Of a DNA stretch of 64,000 bases, positions 56,265-64,000 are shown piece by piece. A program made the translations under genes and the position numbers. Each line of letters begins with the position of its first letter. The stretch's first letter is position 1. Under the pieces are notes generated by a model. That model was not told where the DNA came from, searched no databases, and worked only from the letters and a program-made list of their open reading frames with translations. The stretch covers positions 1-64,000 of the forward strand of contig NZ_NRRF01000019.1 in assembly GCF_016583565.1 (NCBI RefSeq). The letters run 5' to 3'. This DNA comes from Thiocystis violacea. GTDB lineage: Bacteria; Pseudomonadota; Gammaproteobacteria; Chromatiales; Chromatiaceae.

Positions 56265-58583
56265 CTAACACCCTGGCGGAGTGCCGATGACGGCTGTGAA
56301 GGACGCACCCTTCTCGATCGTCACGCCAGCGCCCGGTGCGACATCGCTCTTGAGGAGAATCTGCGCGCCCGCCTGGAAGCTGACGTTGCTCCCGCTCTTC
56401 ACCACGAACCTGGGACCGGCGGTGATGGAGTTGCACGCCCGGCGATTCTCCGTCCCTGCCCAGGTCTCGTCGGTGATCAGCAGGTCGTCAGGCGTTCCGA
56501 CGGAGACGTTCAGCTCGGCGCCAGGGCTGAAGCATTGGTTGCCAGTCGCGGTCTCGCCCGTCACCGGATCGACGCAGGCTCCGATCCACCAGGTTCCCGC
56601 CGTGCTTGGCGCCGATACCCGAATGCTGTCCGTTGCGGAATCACCGGCCCTGAGTCCCGGCACCGGGTTGTTGCCGAGCTCCTTGTCCAATCGATCGATT
56701 GTCTGATCGGCCGAGAGGAAGTAGCGCAGTGTCGAGGCGGTCGAACCGACCGATCCCAGGTTGTGCACGCTGGCCTTGATCTCAAAGGCGCCACCCGCGG
56801 AGACCTTTGCGCTGCTCAGCGCGAGATCCTCGACGGTCAGGTCGGGCCTGCCGCCGACACCGATCTTGACCATCGCGTAGCACTGATTCGTGGTGTCGGA
56901 TTCTTCCTTCACCGCATCGACGCAAGCCCCGATCCAGTAGTCGCCGGGCACATCGGGGGCGGTTGCCCTGATATCTTGCGGCGAACGCGCCCCCGGTTCG
57001 AGCGCCCCGACAGCATCCGTGCCCAGCAGCCTGTCGTCCTTGGAGAGGATCTCATCGGCGGACAGGTAGTAGCGCAGGGTCGTGGCGTCCGAGGCCCCCT
57101 CGCCCTGGTTGAGAACCGTAGCGTCGATGGCGAACGTCTGGCCCAGGCTCAGAATGATGTCCGACAGGTTGAGCCGCGCCACGATGAGGTCGGGCCAATC
57201 GGGCGTAAAGCTCAGACTTAGCGAGTACTTGTTGCAGCTTCCGCCGCCCCAGCCGTAGACACGGGCGTAATAGGTTCCGCCCGTATTCACGTGATAGGTG
57301 ATGGACTCGTTATTCGTGGTGGTCGTGGAGCTGGCCAGGGTGCCGCCGCTCGAGTTCAGCAGGCGCAGGTTGATGTCCCCCAAGGCATGGCTGAAGGTCG
57401 CGCTGAGATTGAAGGTGCCGCGCCGCGGGGCGACCATCCGGTAGAAGTCCTCCTCCGCGTCCTGGTCGATGCTGAGATTGGAGCGCACATAGGGCAAGGT
57501 GACGGCCGTCGCCGCGGCGGTGCTGTCGTTCGGCTCGTTGACGTCCTCCGCCAGCAGGATGGTGAGCGGCGTTGGCGTGTAGCTCGACCCCGTGTAGGCC
57601 ACGCCGTTCGTGAAAGTCACTGCATTATTACCCTCGTAGCGCTCGGCCCAGGCGCCATTGTCATCGATGACGGCGCCGATGTAGCGCGTCGCGCAGTCGC
57701 TCATGGTCGGGATCTGCGCGCTCCAGTTGAAGGTGCTCAAGGTATAGGTTCCGAACGAGCCCCAACTGCCCGTATTGAGCAACTGGTCGCCGGTGGAGAT
57801 CGTTGCGTTCGTGGATAGGTACACCCCGAAGCGCAGCGGCCCGGTGAACGACTGATTACCACGATTCTCCGCCGTGATGTTGTTGAAGGTCACGATGTCG
57901 CCTTCGCGCAGAGTGGTCGGGCTCATCGTCATCCAGCGCGGGAGACTGCCGTCGTGCCACTTGTTGTAGATGACGATGTCTCGCTCGGTGACAGCACTGG
58001 CATGCTGGCGGATTCCGACGCGATCATCCATGTAGAGCGTCTCGGCTCGCAGATACTTGCTCGTCCCGCTGTTCTCGATCGAGAGCAGATCGTTCTCATG
58101 ACTGAGACCTCGACAGTGCCCGAGCTCGTGCAGCACCGTCGACTGGAACCAGGTCGAGTCGTTCGGATTGAGGCTCCAGCCCAGGGTCGGATCCAGCGCG
58201 ATATCGCATTCGTCGATACGCCCGCTGAAGAACCCGCTCCAGCGGATGGTCCAGGCGAGCGCGGATGCGTACGAAAGACCATACTCGGAGTTGAGCCCCG
58301 ACTCGGAAAGAAAGCCGATGGTGTTGTCACCGTCGTTGGCGCCGAACGAGAACTGCGGATTGTTGTTGATGCGGAACGGATGCGAGTTGTTCGTCGTATC
58401 GACGTAGTTCCATTCCGACATCTGAGATTGGGCCGGCGTGCTCCAGGTCGCGGCGGGAAGCAGGACATCGTCCATCACGATGTTGTCTCCGTCCGGCCAC
58501 CAGTTGCCGATTACATAGGCATGGCTCGTCGTGACCACGCTGCTCAAACTGGCTGCCGCAAAGAATGACCATGCAGATTTCAT
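56265..58583 (-). CDS. Secreted metzincin-type metalloprotease with PPC and CARDB domains
   Basis: A 772-residue exported protein. The signal peptide ends SSVVTTSHA. The catalytic domain (about 25-215) has HELGHCRGLSH (residues about 151-161), the HExxHxxGxxH zinc motif of metzincins. A CARDB-like domain (about 220-345), a pre-peptidase C-terminal (PPC) domain (about 350-455) and two more CARDB domains (about 465-575, 580-690; each PDL-VxxLxLS at the start and YWIGACVD or WWIGACVD near the end) follow. A short Cys-ended tail closes it. The PPC and CARDB parts suggest surface or extracellular localisation and adhesion. It overlaps the upstream gene (ATGA). Confidence 0.92.
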   Translation of the reverse strand: MKSAWSFFAAASLSSVVTTSHAYVIGNWWPDGDNIVMDDVLLPAATWSTPAQSQMSEWNYVDTTNNSHPFRINNNPQFSFGANDGDNTIGFLSESGLNSEYGLSYASALAWTIRWSGFFSGRIDECDIALDPTLGWSLNPNDSTWFQSTVLHELGHCRGLSHENDLLSIENSGTSKYLRAETLYMDDRVGIRQHASAVTERDIVIYNKWHDGSLPRWMTMSPTTLREGDIVTFNNITAENRGNQSFTGPLRFGVYLSTNATISTGDQLLNTGSWGSFGTYTLSTFNWSAQIPTMSDCATRYIGAVIDDNGAWAERYEGNNAVTFTNGVAYTGSSYTPTPLTILLAEDVNEPNDSTAAATAVTLPYVRSNLSIDQDAEEDFYRMVAPRRGTFNLSATFSHALGDINLRLLNSSGGTLASSTTTTNNESITYHVNTGGTYYARVYGWGGGSCNKYSLSLSFTPDWPDLIVARLNLSDIILSLGQTFAIDATVLNQGEGASDATTLRYYLSADEILSKDDRLLGTDAVGALEPGARSPQDIRATAPDVPGDYWIGACVDAVKEESDTTNQCYAMVKIGVGGRPDLTVEDLALSSAKVSAGGAFEIKASVHNLGSVGSTASTLRYFLSADQTIDRLDKELGNNPVPGLRAGDSATDSIRVSAPSTAGTWWIGACVDPVTGETATGNQCFSPGAELNVSVGTPDDLLITDETWAGTENRRACNSITAGPRFVVKSGSNVSFQAGAQILLKSDVAPGAGVTIEKGASFTAVIGTPPGC

Positions 58584-59443
58584 TGCACCACCCCCTTTTC
58601 CGCCATGACAGCCATGATGAAGTCATCGATCGCCATTGGCGGTTCGGTCGAGCGCCAGTACCTCAGAACCTCCGGACTGAGTTCAGCGTAGGGAACATCT
58701 TTCGAGTCAGGCTTTGGCGCGGTTCCGAGCTGGAGCCGGGACGCAGCCGCTTTTGCAGGATTTCGGACGACGACAAGCTGATCCTTCTCCACGGCGACGA
58801 CGATGTCGCCGTCGTAGACCTGAACCTCCTCTTGCCCCGTGGACGCATTCTTGACCAGACGAAAGAGACCTTGATCGACTCCCGTGATCGGGGCGGCGCT
58901 CTTCTCATAACCGGGGCGCAGAAACAGGATATATCTCTGATCGCGCTCAAGCTCCGGGATACCGTCGACGACCATCTGGACCTTCTCGTCATGACCGCCG
59001 GCCAAGCGCAGCTGGATACGCTCCTGTGCGGTTCCGAAGAGGGTTTGGTGCACCGCAAGCGTCACGTCGGTGTAGAACATTTGCCCGCCTTCCACGCCCA
59101 GTGGCTCGATCGCCGCCGCGTCCTGAGCCTGGAAAGCGGACTCGCCCGACGCGGTCGCTTCCTCCGTGCCGTCGTTCTTGCTGTCCTCATCCGCGCCCTC
59201 CGGAATCCGGGCGTCTTTGACCTCGCTCGTGGGTGGGATCGGTTGACCGACGGAGACCGACTGCAGATCGACGACCGTCGCCTCCACGGCAAGCTCGGAT
59301 GCCGCGGCGAGCTGCTTGAAATCGATCGGAATGACTGTCGTCGCATGACCGGTGTCGGCCATGACGACACCCATGAGGACAATCAAAAGTGGCGCGTGCC
59401 GTGCGGTTCCAACTCGGTTACGGATCAGGTGAGTATCGATCAT
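58580..59443 (-). CDS. Exported protein of unknown function, coupled to the metzincin gene
   Basis: A protein of about 287 residues. The ATG at 59443 follows a GAGG site; a GTG at 59470 is an alternative. A signal peptide (APLLIVLMGVVMADTGHA) precedes a mature region with an acidic low-complexity linker (about 75-100). A beta-rich part (YTDVTLAVHQTLFG, IQLRLAGGHDEKVQMVVDGI, RYILFLRPGYE) follows. No family was recognised. Its stop overlaps the protease start by four bases, so the two products are probably made together; a chaperone, inhibitor or co-secreted partner is possible. Confidence 0.85.
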   Translation of the reverse strand: MIDTHLIRNRVGTARHAPLLIVLMGVVMADTGHATTVIPIDFKQLAAASELAVEATVVDLQSVSVGQPIPPTSEVKDARIPEGADEDSKNDGTEEATASGESAFQAQDAAAIEPLGVEGGQMFYTDVTLAVHQTLFGTAQERIQLRLAGGHDEKVQMVVDGIPELERDQRYILFLRPGYEKSAAPITGVDQGLFRLVKNASTGQEEVQVYDGDIVVAVEKDQLVVVRNPAKAAASRLQLGTAPKPDSKDVPYAELSPEVLRYWRSTEPPMAIDDFIMAVMAEKGVVQ

Positions 59444-59911
59444 GTGAATCGCCTCATTGCTGAATTTCACTCAAACAGAAAAGCCGCTGCGGTCTACTCG
59501 TCCATTCGTTGCAAGCACATTCCTCTACGGAGCCTACGCGAGACTAAATCCTATAGCAACACTCGGACTTATGGCCTGAAAAGTGGGGCGGGTCACTTTT
59601 TGTTTGATCATCCAGCGGAACGAGGTGATCCAGTCGCATTGAATACTTCGATATGTCAGGAGTTCTGCAGTGACGAGGATCGCGGGATTCCCTCACCCCA
59701 GCACCGCCAGCGGGGGCACGCTTCAAGGACTATCGCGATGTCATCGTCCAGTTCCAGTCAGGTTCTCAGGCAAGACACAACTGCGTTTTTCCAACGCTCG
59801 ATCAGCTCGGCAGCGGCTCACTATCGACGCTCGCGGGCGGAACTTCTCGGCGGACGTGGGGCGCGTGCGCCTGGCTGGCGCGGGATCGCGTGCGGTCAGG
59901 ATCGGATGAAC
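59444..59911. other. Intergenic region upstream of the secreted protease unit
   Basis: 468 bp, richer in A+T near 59530-59600 than its surroundings. It holds a hairpin AAAAGTG...CACTTTT (59579-59600) and a possible -10-like TATAGG on the minus strand near 59555. The rest is unassigned. Confidence 0.45.
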
Positions 59912-60352
59912 TCAGAAGTTGCAGCAGGGGTTCGGTTGGACGGTGACGCGCAAGACAGAGCCAGGAGGTGCCTCAACCGGCAGGAGGGCGTTGAAACCGG
60001 CCGATTGTGCCTGTCGGTTGCGCCGCATGAAGCTGGCGTCGGTCTCTGACAGGACTTGCCCGTCCGGACTCATGATTGCGAGATGGACGTGTCCGGGAAC
60101 GGCCCCGCGCCTGGAGATCCTGCGTGAGGCGCTCCCGTAGACGCGGATGCCGTCGCTGCGTTGCTCGGCCCGCACGGGACCCACGACGACCTCCCTCGAA
60201 GCGACCTTCTCGATCGTCAACCCGCGCTCCTCGGGTGTCGCAGGGTTTGTCGCGCACCCCGCTCCCGTCATTGACGACAGCGCGGCGAGGACGATAGCGA
60301 TACGGATGCCGTGGCTTGGCGCGCGTTCGACCTCATCGATCTTCTTTCTCAC
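59912..60352 (-). CDS. Putative lipoprotein, unknown
   Basis: A 146-residue protein from GTG 60352, which has AGGAG eight bases upstream. A charged N-terminus is followed by a hydrophobic stretch and the lipobox-like MTGAGC, giving Cys at about residue 33. The mature part contains PGHVHLAIMSPDGQVLSETD, a beta-strand-like core, and ends with two Cys (PNPCCNF). No family was identified. It lies between the protease unit and the metal-efflux operon on the same strand. Confidence 0.72.
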   Translation of the reverse strand: MRKKIDEVERAPSHGIRIAIVLAALSSMTGAGCATNPATPEERGLTIEKVASREVVVGPVRAEQRSDGIRVYGSASRRISRRGAVPGHVHLAIMSPDGQVLSETDASFMRRNRQAQSAGFNALLPVEAPPGSVLRVTVQPNPCCNF

Positions 60353-60510
60353 TTCATTGCTCCTGAGTTGTGAATCGAGCCCTGCTGGCGCCAGCGCGAG
60401 ATGCGTGCTGATCTGGCTGTGATCCATGCGTTGAGGTCTGGGAAGGCCGCAACGTCGATTCCATTCCCGACACCTCTGGATGAGTGCCGACCGCAACGCC
60501 ATGGCGCTGG

Positions 60511-60813
60511 CTACTCGAGCCTCCCGTACTCCTGCACCGGCACTTGCCAGTAGTGGATTCCGCTGCCGCTGAATTCCCCGCGCAGCGCGGCCAGCACGCT
60601 CGTGGCAGCCGGCGTGGGCAGATGAATGAAGAACATGACGCGGCGTGAGCGCCCCGCGACTTGCTCGGCGAGCGTCATGGAGCGCTCGGATGAGCCGTGT
60701 CCGGAGACCGGGACGCTGGTGAAGCCGGGTACGTCGTCGCGCTCGAGCAGCCACTCGGCGACAACGTCTTCGGCGGCTGGGGGGACGATGAGATAGAGGA
60801 GTTGGTTGGGCAT
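60511..60813 (-). CDS. DUF3240 family protein of a metal-efflux operon
   Basis: A 100-residue protein from ATG 60813 (NQLLYLIVPPAAEDVVAEWL, SMTLAEQVAGRSRRVMFFIH). It is a ferredoxin-fold, PII/CutA-like family of unknown function that is regularly encoded next to CzcA/CusA pumps, as here. A short heptanucleotide array (60817-60836) stands directly in front of its start codon. Confidence 0.88.
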   Translation of the reverse strand: MPNQLLYLIVPPAAEDVVAEWLLERDDVPGFTSVPVSGHGSSERSMTLAEQVAGRSRRVMFFIHLPTPAATSVLAALRGEFSGSGIHYWQVPVQEYGRLE

Positions 60814-60816
60814 TGG

Positions 60817-60836
60817 CCAGTTGTCAGTTGTCAGTG
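60817..60836. repeat. Short heptanucleotide array, TCAGTTG family
   Basis: About 2.5 units of the same 7-mer (one exact TCAGTTG between two variants) lie 3 bp upstream of the DUF3240 start codon, between it and the pump gene. Confidence 0.85.
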
Positions 60837-60863
60837 GTTTGCGCTGGACGTTGACGCGCCGCC

Positions 60864-63800
60864 TCATCCTTCACCGAAGCGGCGATAGAGGATTGGGAGC
60901 AGGATGAGGGTCAGGGCCGTCGCGGACATGAGCCCGCCGATGACGACGATAGCCAGCGGACGCTGGATCTCGGAGCCGGGGCCGGTGGCGAACAACAGGG
61001 GGACCAGGCCGAAGGCGGCGATGTTGGCGGTCATGAGGACCGGGCGCAGTCGGCGTCTGGCACCCTCGACCACGACCTCTTGGATCGGGCGTCCAAGGGC
61101 GCGCAGTTGATTGAAGTAGGTCACCATGACCACGCCGTTGAGCACCGCGATGCCGAGCAGGGCGATGAAGCCGACCGAGGCCGGCACGGAGAGATACTCG
61201 CCGGTCAGGGCGAGCCCGAAGACGCCGCCGATGAGCGCGAAGGGGACGTTGGCGAGCACCAGCAACGCTTGGCGCACCGAGCGGAAGGTCGAGAAGAGCA
61301 CCAGAAAAATGAGCCCGAGCGCGATCGGCACCACCAGCGCCAGCCGCGCGGCGGCGCGCTGCTGGTTCTCGAACTGACCGCCCCACTCCAGCCAGTAACC
61401 GCTCGGCAGATCCACCTGCTCACGCACGGCCTGCTTCGCCTCCTCGACGAAGCCGACCAGGTCGCGTCCGTCCACATTGGCGGTCACGACCGCCATCTGA
61501 TTGCCGCGCTCGCGGCTGAGCGCCACCGGCCCCTCGACACGTTCCATGTGAACCAGGTTGGCGAGCGGGGCTGCCCGCCCGTCGGGCAGGGCGACCTGCA
61601 GACCGGCGAAGCGTGAGGGTGAGCGCCGCTGCTCCTCCGGGCCGCGGACGACGAGCGGTCGCCGCTTGTTCTCCAGATAGACGGTGCCCACGCGCAGCCC
61701 CTCGACTTGAGCGCGCAGCGCGGCAGCGAGTGCATCGGCGTCGATGCCGAGCCGGCCGGCCTCGAGCCGGTCGACGACCAGGTTGAGATACTGTGCGCCC
61801 TCGTTGCGCGGGGTGTAGACGTCCTGAGCCCCCTGGATGCCCTCGAGCACGCGGACGATCGATTCGGCCAACTGGTTGAGCCGGTCCTGGTCGCCGCCGA
61901 AGACCTTGACCGCCAGATCGCCGCGGACGCCGGTCAGCATCTCGGAGACGCGCATCTCGATCGGCTGTGTGAAGGCATAGTCGACGCCCGGAAAGCGCTC
62001 GAGCACAGCGCGGATGGCGTCGATGAGGGCCTCCTTGGTCGCGAAGCGCCACTCGTCGCGGGGCTTGAGTAGGAGGAAGCTGTCGGTTTGGTTCAGCCCC
62101 ATGGGGTCCAGCCCCAACTCGTCCGAGCCGGTGCGGGCGATGACGCCTGTCACCTCCGGCACGTCCGCCATGATGGCGCGCTGGACACGCTGATCGATGG
62201 CGATCGACTCGGCCAGATTGATCGAGGGCAGCTTCTCGAGCTGGACGATGAGATCGCCCTCGTCCATGGTCGGCATGAAGGTCTTGCCGATCTGGGTGTA
62301 GAGCAGGCCGGCCAGCACCAGCAGTGCGCCTGCCGCGACGATCACCCAGGCCTGGCGACGCAGCGCCCAATCCAGCACCGGCATGTAGAGCCGGGTCAGC
62401 AGGCGCGGCAGCCAGGGGTCGCTGTGCTTGTTTGCGCCAAGCAGATAGGACGCGAGCACCGGAATGACGGTCAGCGACAGCAGCAGCGAGCTGGCCAGGG
62501 CGAAGACGATGGTCAGGGCGACCGGCACGAACAGCTTGCCCTCCAGCCCCTGCAACGTCAGCAGCGGCAGGAAGACGATGATGATGATGAGGATGCCCGA
62601 GGCCACCGGGACCGCGACCTCCCGCGTGGCCCGATAGATGAGGTGCAGCCGCGGCAGGCGTCCGCCCGCCGCGCCGCGCGCGAGCTGGGTGACCACGTTT
62701 TCGATCACCACCACGGCGGCGTCCACCAGCATGCCGATGGCGATCGCCAGACCGCCGAGCGACATGAGGTTGGCCGAGAGCCCGAACTGGCGCATGAGGA
62801 TGAAGGTCGCCAGCGCCGCCAGTGGCAGGATGAGCGCGACGGTGAGGGCCGCGCGCAGGTCGCCGAGGAAGAGCACCAGCAGGACGAGCACCAGCAGGGT
62901 CGCCTCGATCAGCGCCTTGGAGACGGTGTGCACCGCCTTGTCGACCAGCACGCCGCGGTCGTAGAAGACCTCGATGCGCACGCCCTCGGGCAGGCTCGGC
63001 CCGAGCGCGTCGAGCTTGGCCTGCACGCTCTCGACCAGGGTGCGCGCGTTGGCTCCGCGCAGGCCCAGGACCAGCCCCTCGACCGCCTCGCCAGCGCCGT
63101 TGCGGGTTACGGCGCCATAGCGAGTGAGCGCCGAGCGGCGGACCTCGGCTACGTCCGCGATCCGCACCGGCTGGCGCGCGTCGCCGCCGATGACGATCCC
63201 GGCCAGGTCGTCGAGCGTCTGCACGGCGCCCGCGCTGCGCACCAGCAGCGATTCCTCGCCTTCGTCCAGGCGTCCGGCGCCGTCGTTGCGGTTATTGGCC
63301 GCGATGGCATCGCGCAGGTTGGCGAGTTGGATGGCGTGCGCGGCCATGCGGGCGTTGTCGGGCACCACCTCAAAGGTGGTCACATAGCCGCCAAGGGCAT
63401 TGACCTCGGCCACGCCGGGTACCGAGCGCAGCACCGGACGGATGGTCCAGTCGAGCAGGTCGCGTCGCTCCGCCAGGGTCAGGTCGCCGCCCTCGATGCT
63501 GAACATGAACATCTCGCCGAGCGGTGTGGTCATGGGGGCGATGCCGCCCTCGACGCCCTCGGGCAGGTCGCCCCAGATGGCGTTGAGCCGCTCGGAGACT
63601 TGCTGGCGCGCCCAATAGATGTCGGTGCGCTCGGCGAAGTCCACTGTGATGTCGGTGAGCGCGTATTTGGCGATCGAGCGCAGCATGGTCTGCTTTGGAA
63701 TGCCGAGCATCTCGACCTCGATCAGGCTGGTGATGCGCGAGGCCACCTCTTCCGGCGTCATGCCGGGGGCCTTGACGATCACCTTCACCTGGGTGGTCGA

Positions 63801-63926
63801 GACGTCCGGAAAGGCGTCGATCGGGGTCTGCTGGAAGGCCTTCCAGCCGCCGCCGATCAGCAGCCCCACCGCGAGCAGCATCAGCAGCCGCTGGGTGAGG
63901 GCGAATTGGATCAGGCGCCCCAGCAT
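60864..63926 (-). CDS. Heavy-metal RND efflux pump (CzcA/CusA family)
   Basis: A 1020-residue inner-membrane proton antiporter with twelve transmembrane helices in two halves. The TM1 start (LTQRLLMLLAVGLLIGGGWK), QTPIDAFPDVS and the TM4 segment LAIAIGMLVDAAVVVIENVV identify the HME-RND subfamily. The porter-domain repeats and YFNQLRALGR near the C-terminus are typical. It exports a heavy-metal cation (Zn/Co/Cd or Cu/Ag) across both membranes with an adaptor and an outer-membrane channel. Its ATG overlaps the adaptor stop by one base (TGATG). Which metal cannot be told. Confidence 0.95.
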   Translation of the reverse strand: MLGRLIQFALTQRLLMLLAVGLLIGGGWKAFQQTPIDAFPDVSTTQVKVIVKAPGMTPEEVASRITSLIEVEMLGIPKQTMLRSIAKYALTDITVDFAERTDIYWARQQVSERLNAIWGDLPEGVEGGIAPMTTPLGEMFMFSIEGGDLTLAERRDLLDWTIRPVLRSVPGVAEVNALGGYVTTFEVVPDNARMAAHAIQLANLRDAIAANNRNDGAGRLDEGEESLLVRSAGAVQTLDDLAGIVIGGDARQPVRIADVAEVRRSALTRYGAVTRNGAGEAVEGLVLGLRGANARTLVESVQAKLDALGPSLPEGVRIEVFYDRGVLVDKAVHTVSKALIEATLLVLVLLVLFLGDLRAALTVALILPLAALATFILMRQFGLSANLMSLGGLAIAIGMLVDAAVVVIENVVTQLARGAAGGRLPRLHLIYRATREVAVPVASGILIIIIVFLPLLTLQGLEGKLFVPVALTIVFALASSLLLSLTVIPVLASYLLGANKHSDPWLPRLLTRLYMPVLDWALRRQAWVIVAAGALLVLAGLLYTQIGKTFMPTMDEGDLIVQLEKLPSINLAESIAIDQRVQRAIMADVPEVTGVIARTGSDELGLDPMGLNQTDSFLLLKPRDEWRFATKEALIDAIRAVLERFPGVDYAFTQPIEMRVSEMLTGVRGDLAVKVFGGDQDRLNQLAESIVRVLEGIQGAQDVYTPRNEGAQYLNLVVDRLEAGRLGIDADALAAALRAQVEGLRVGTVYLENKRRPLVVRGPEEQRRSPSRFAGLQVALPDGRAAPLANLVHMERVEGPVALSRERGNQMAVVTANVDGRDLVGFVEEAKQAVREQVDLPSGYWLEWGGQFENQQRAAARLALVVPIALGLIFLVLFSTFRSVRQALLVLANVPFALIGGVFGLALTGEYLSVPASVGFIALLGIAVLNGVVMVTYFNQLRALGRPIQEVVVEGARRRLRPVLMTANIAAFGLVPLLFATGPGSEIQRPLAIVVIGGLMSATALTLILLPILYRRFGEG

Positions 63927-64000
63927 CACTCGCCTCCCAGCCAGGCCGCCTTGAGCGCGACCACGCCGCTGATGGCGACCTGGTCGGTGGCCTCCAGCGC
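63926..64000 (-). CDS. RND efflux periplasmic adaptor, C-terminal end only
   Basis: The last 24 codons of a gene entering from the right edge: ALEATDQVAISGVVALKAAW and a short tail. The GDxVAxxGxxxLKA-type ending is that of CzcB/CusB membrane-fusion proteins. It directly precedes the pump gene in the same operon. Confidence 0.85.
   Translation of the reverse strand, partial: ALEATDQVAISGVVALKAAWLGGE

Overview
The window is GC-rich DNA from a gammaproteobacterium. The core gene order hslV-hslU-DUF971-ubiE-ubiJ-ubiB, a YfhL-type ferredoxin beside coaD, a DUF3581 gene, class 2 pyrD and feoABC fit a purple sulfur bacterium or relative (Chromatiaceae/Ectothiorhodospiraceae). A glycine/phenylalanine-rich secreted protein at the left edge, resembling a sulfur globule protein, points the same way. 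The assignment to order is inference; no rRNA or tRNA was seen.

Layout: (1) 1-3.6 kb, the sulfur-globule-like gene and a Fur-type-regulated ferrous iron uptake operon feoA-feoA-feoB-feoC, minus strand. (2) 3.7-8.9 kb, polysaccharide export: a three-domain glycosyltransferase diverging from an ABC-2 permease and ATPase. (3) 9-15.7 kb, ubiquinone biosynthesis (ubiE, ubiJ, ubiB), DUF971 and the HslUV protease, interrupted by two heptanucleotide arrays. (4) 16.3-34.1 kb, a one-direction plus-strand block of envelope and ion-homeostasis genes: AsmA protein, split PqiA plus PqiB, a CorA-type transporter fused to a K+-channel pore, a LysM-DUF1254 protein, an MscS channel, a chimeric relic of a type I restriction system and an MscK-like channel. 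An IS630 relic lies at its left edge and pyrD at its right. (5) 35.5-36 kb, a 169-bp-period repeat. (6) 36-45.6 kb, three large signalling proteins (CheB-CheR-PAS and two PAS/GGDEF/EAL proteins). (7) 45.8-53.2 kb, glycosyltransferases, gamma-glutamyltransferase, ferredoxin, coaD, VanZ-like, CIA30 and DCC-family genes. (8) 53.4-60.4 kb, unknown membrane and secreted proteins, a Uma2 pseudogene, DUF3581 and a secreted metzincin protease in a two-gene unit. (9) 60.5-64 kb, a heavy-metal RND efflux operon (adaptor, pump, DUF3240).

The most unusual items are the single-ORF CorA/K+-channel fusion (23.3-24.8 kb), the in-frame HsdR/HsdS chimera flanked by hairpin-rich repeats and a 41-bp mscS-like scrap (29.1-30.7 kb), and three heptanucleotide arrays of one sequence family, two of them directly in front of start codons.
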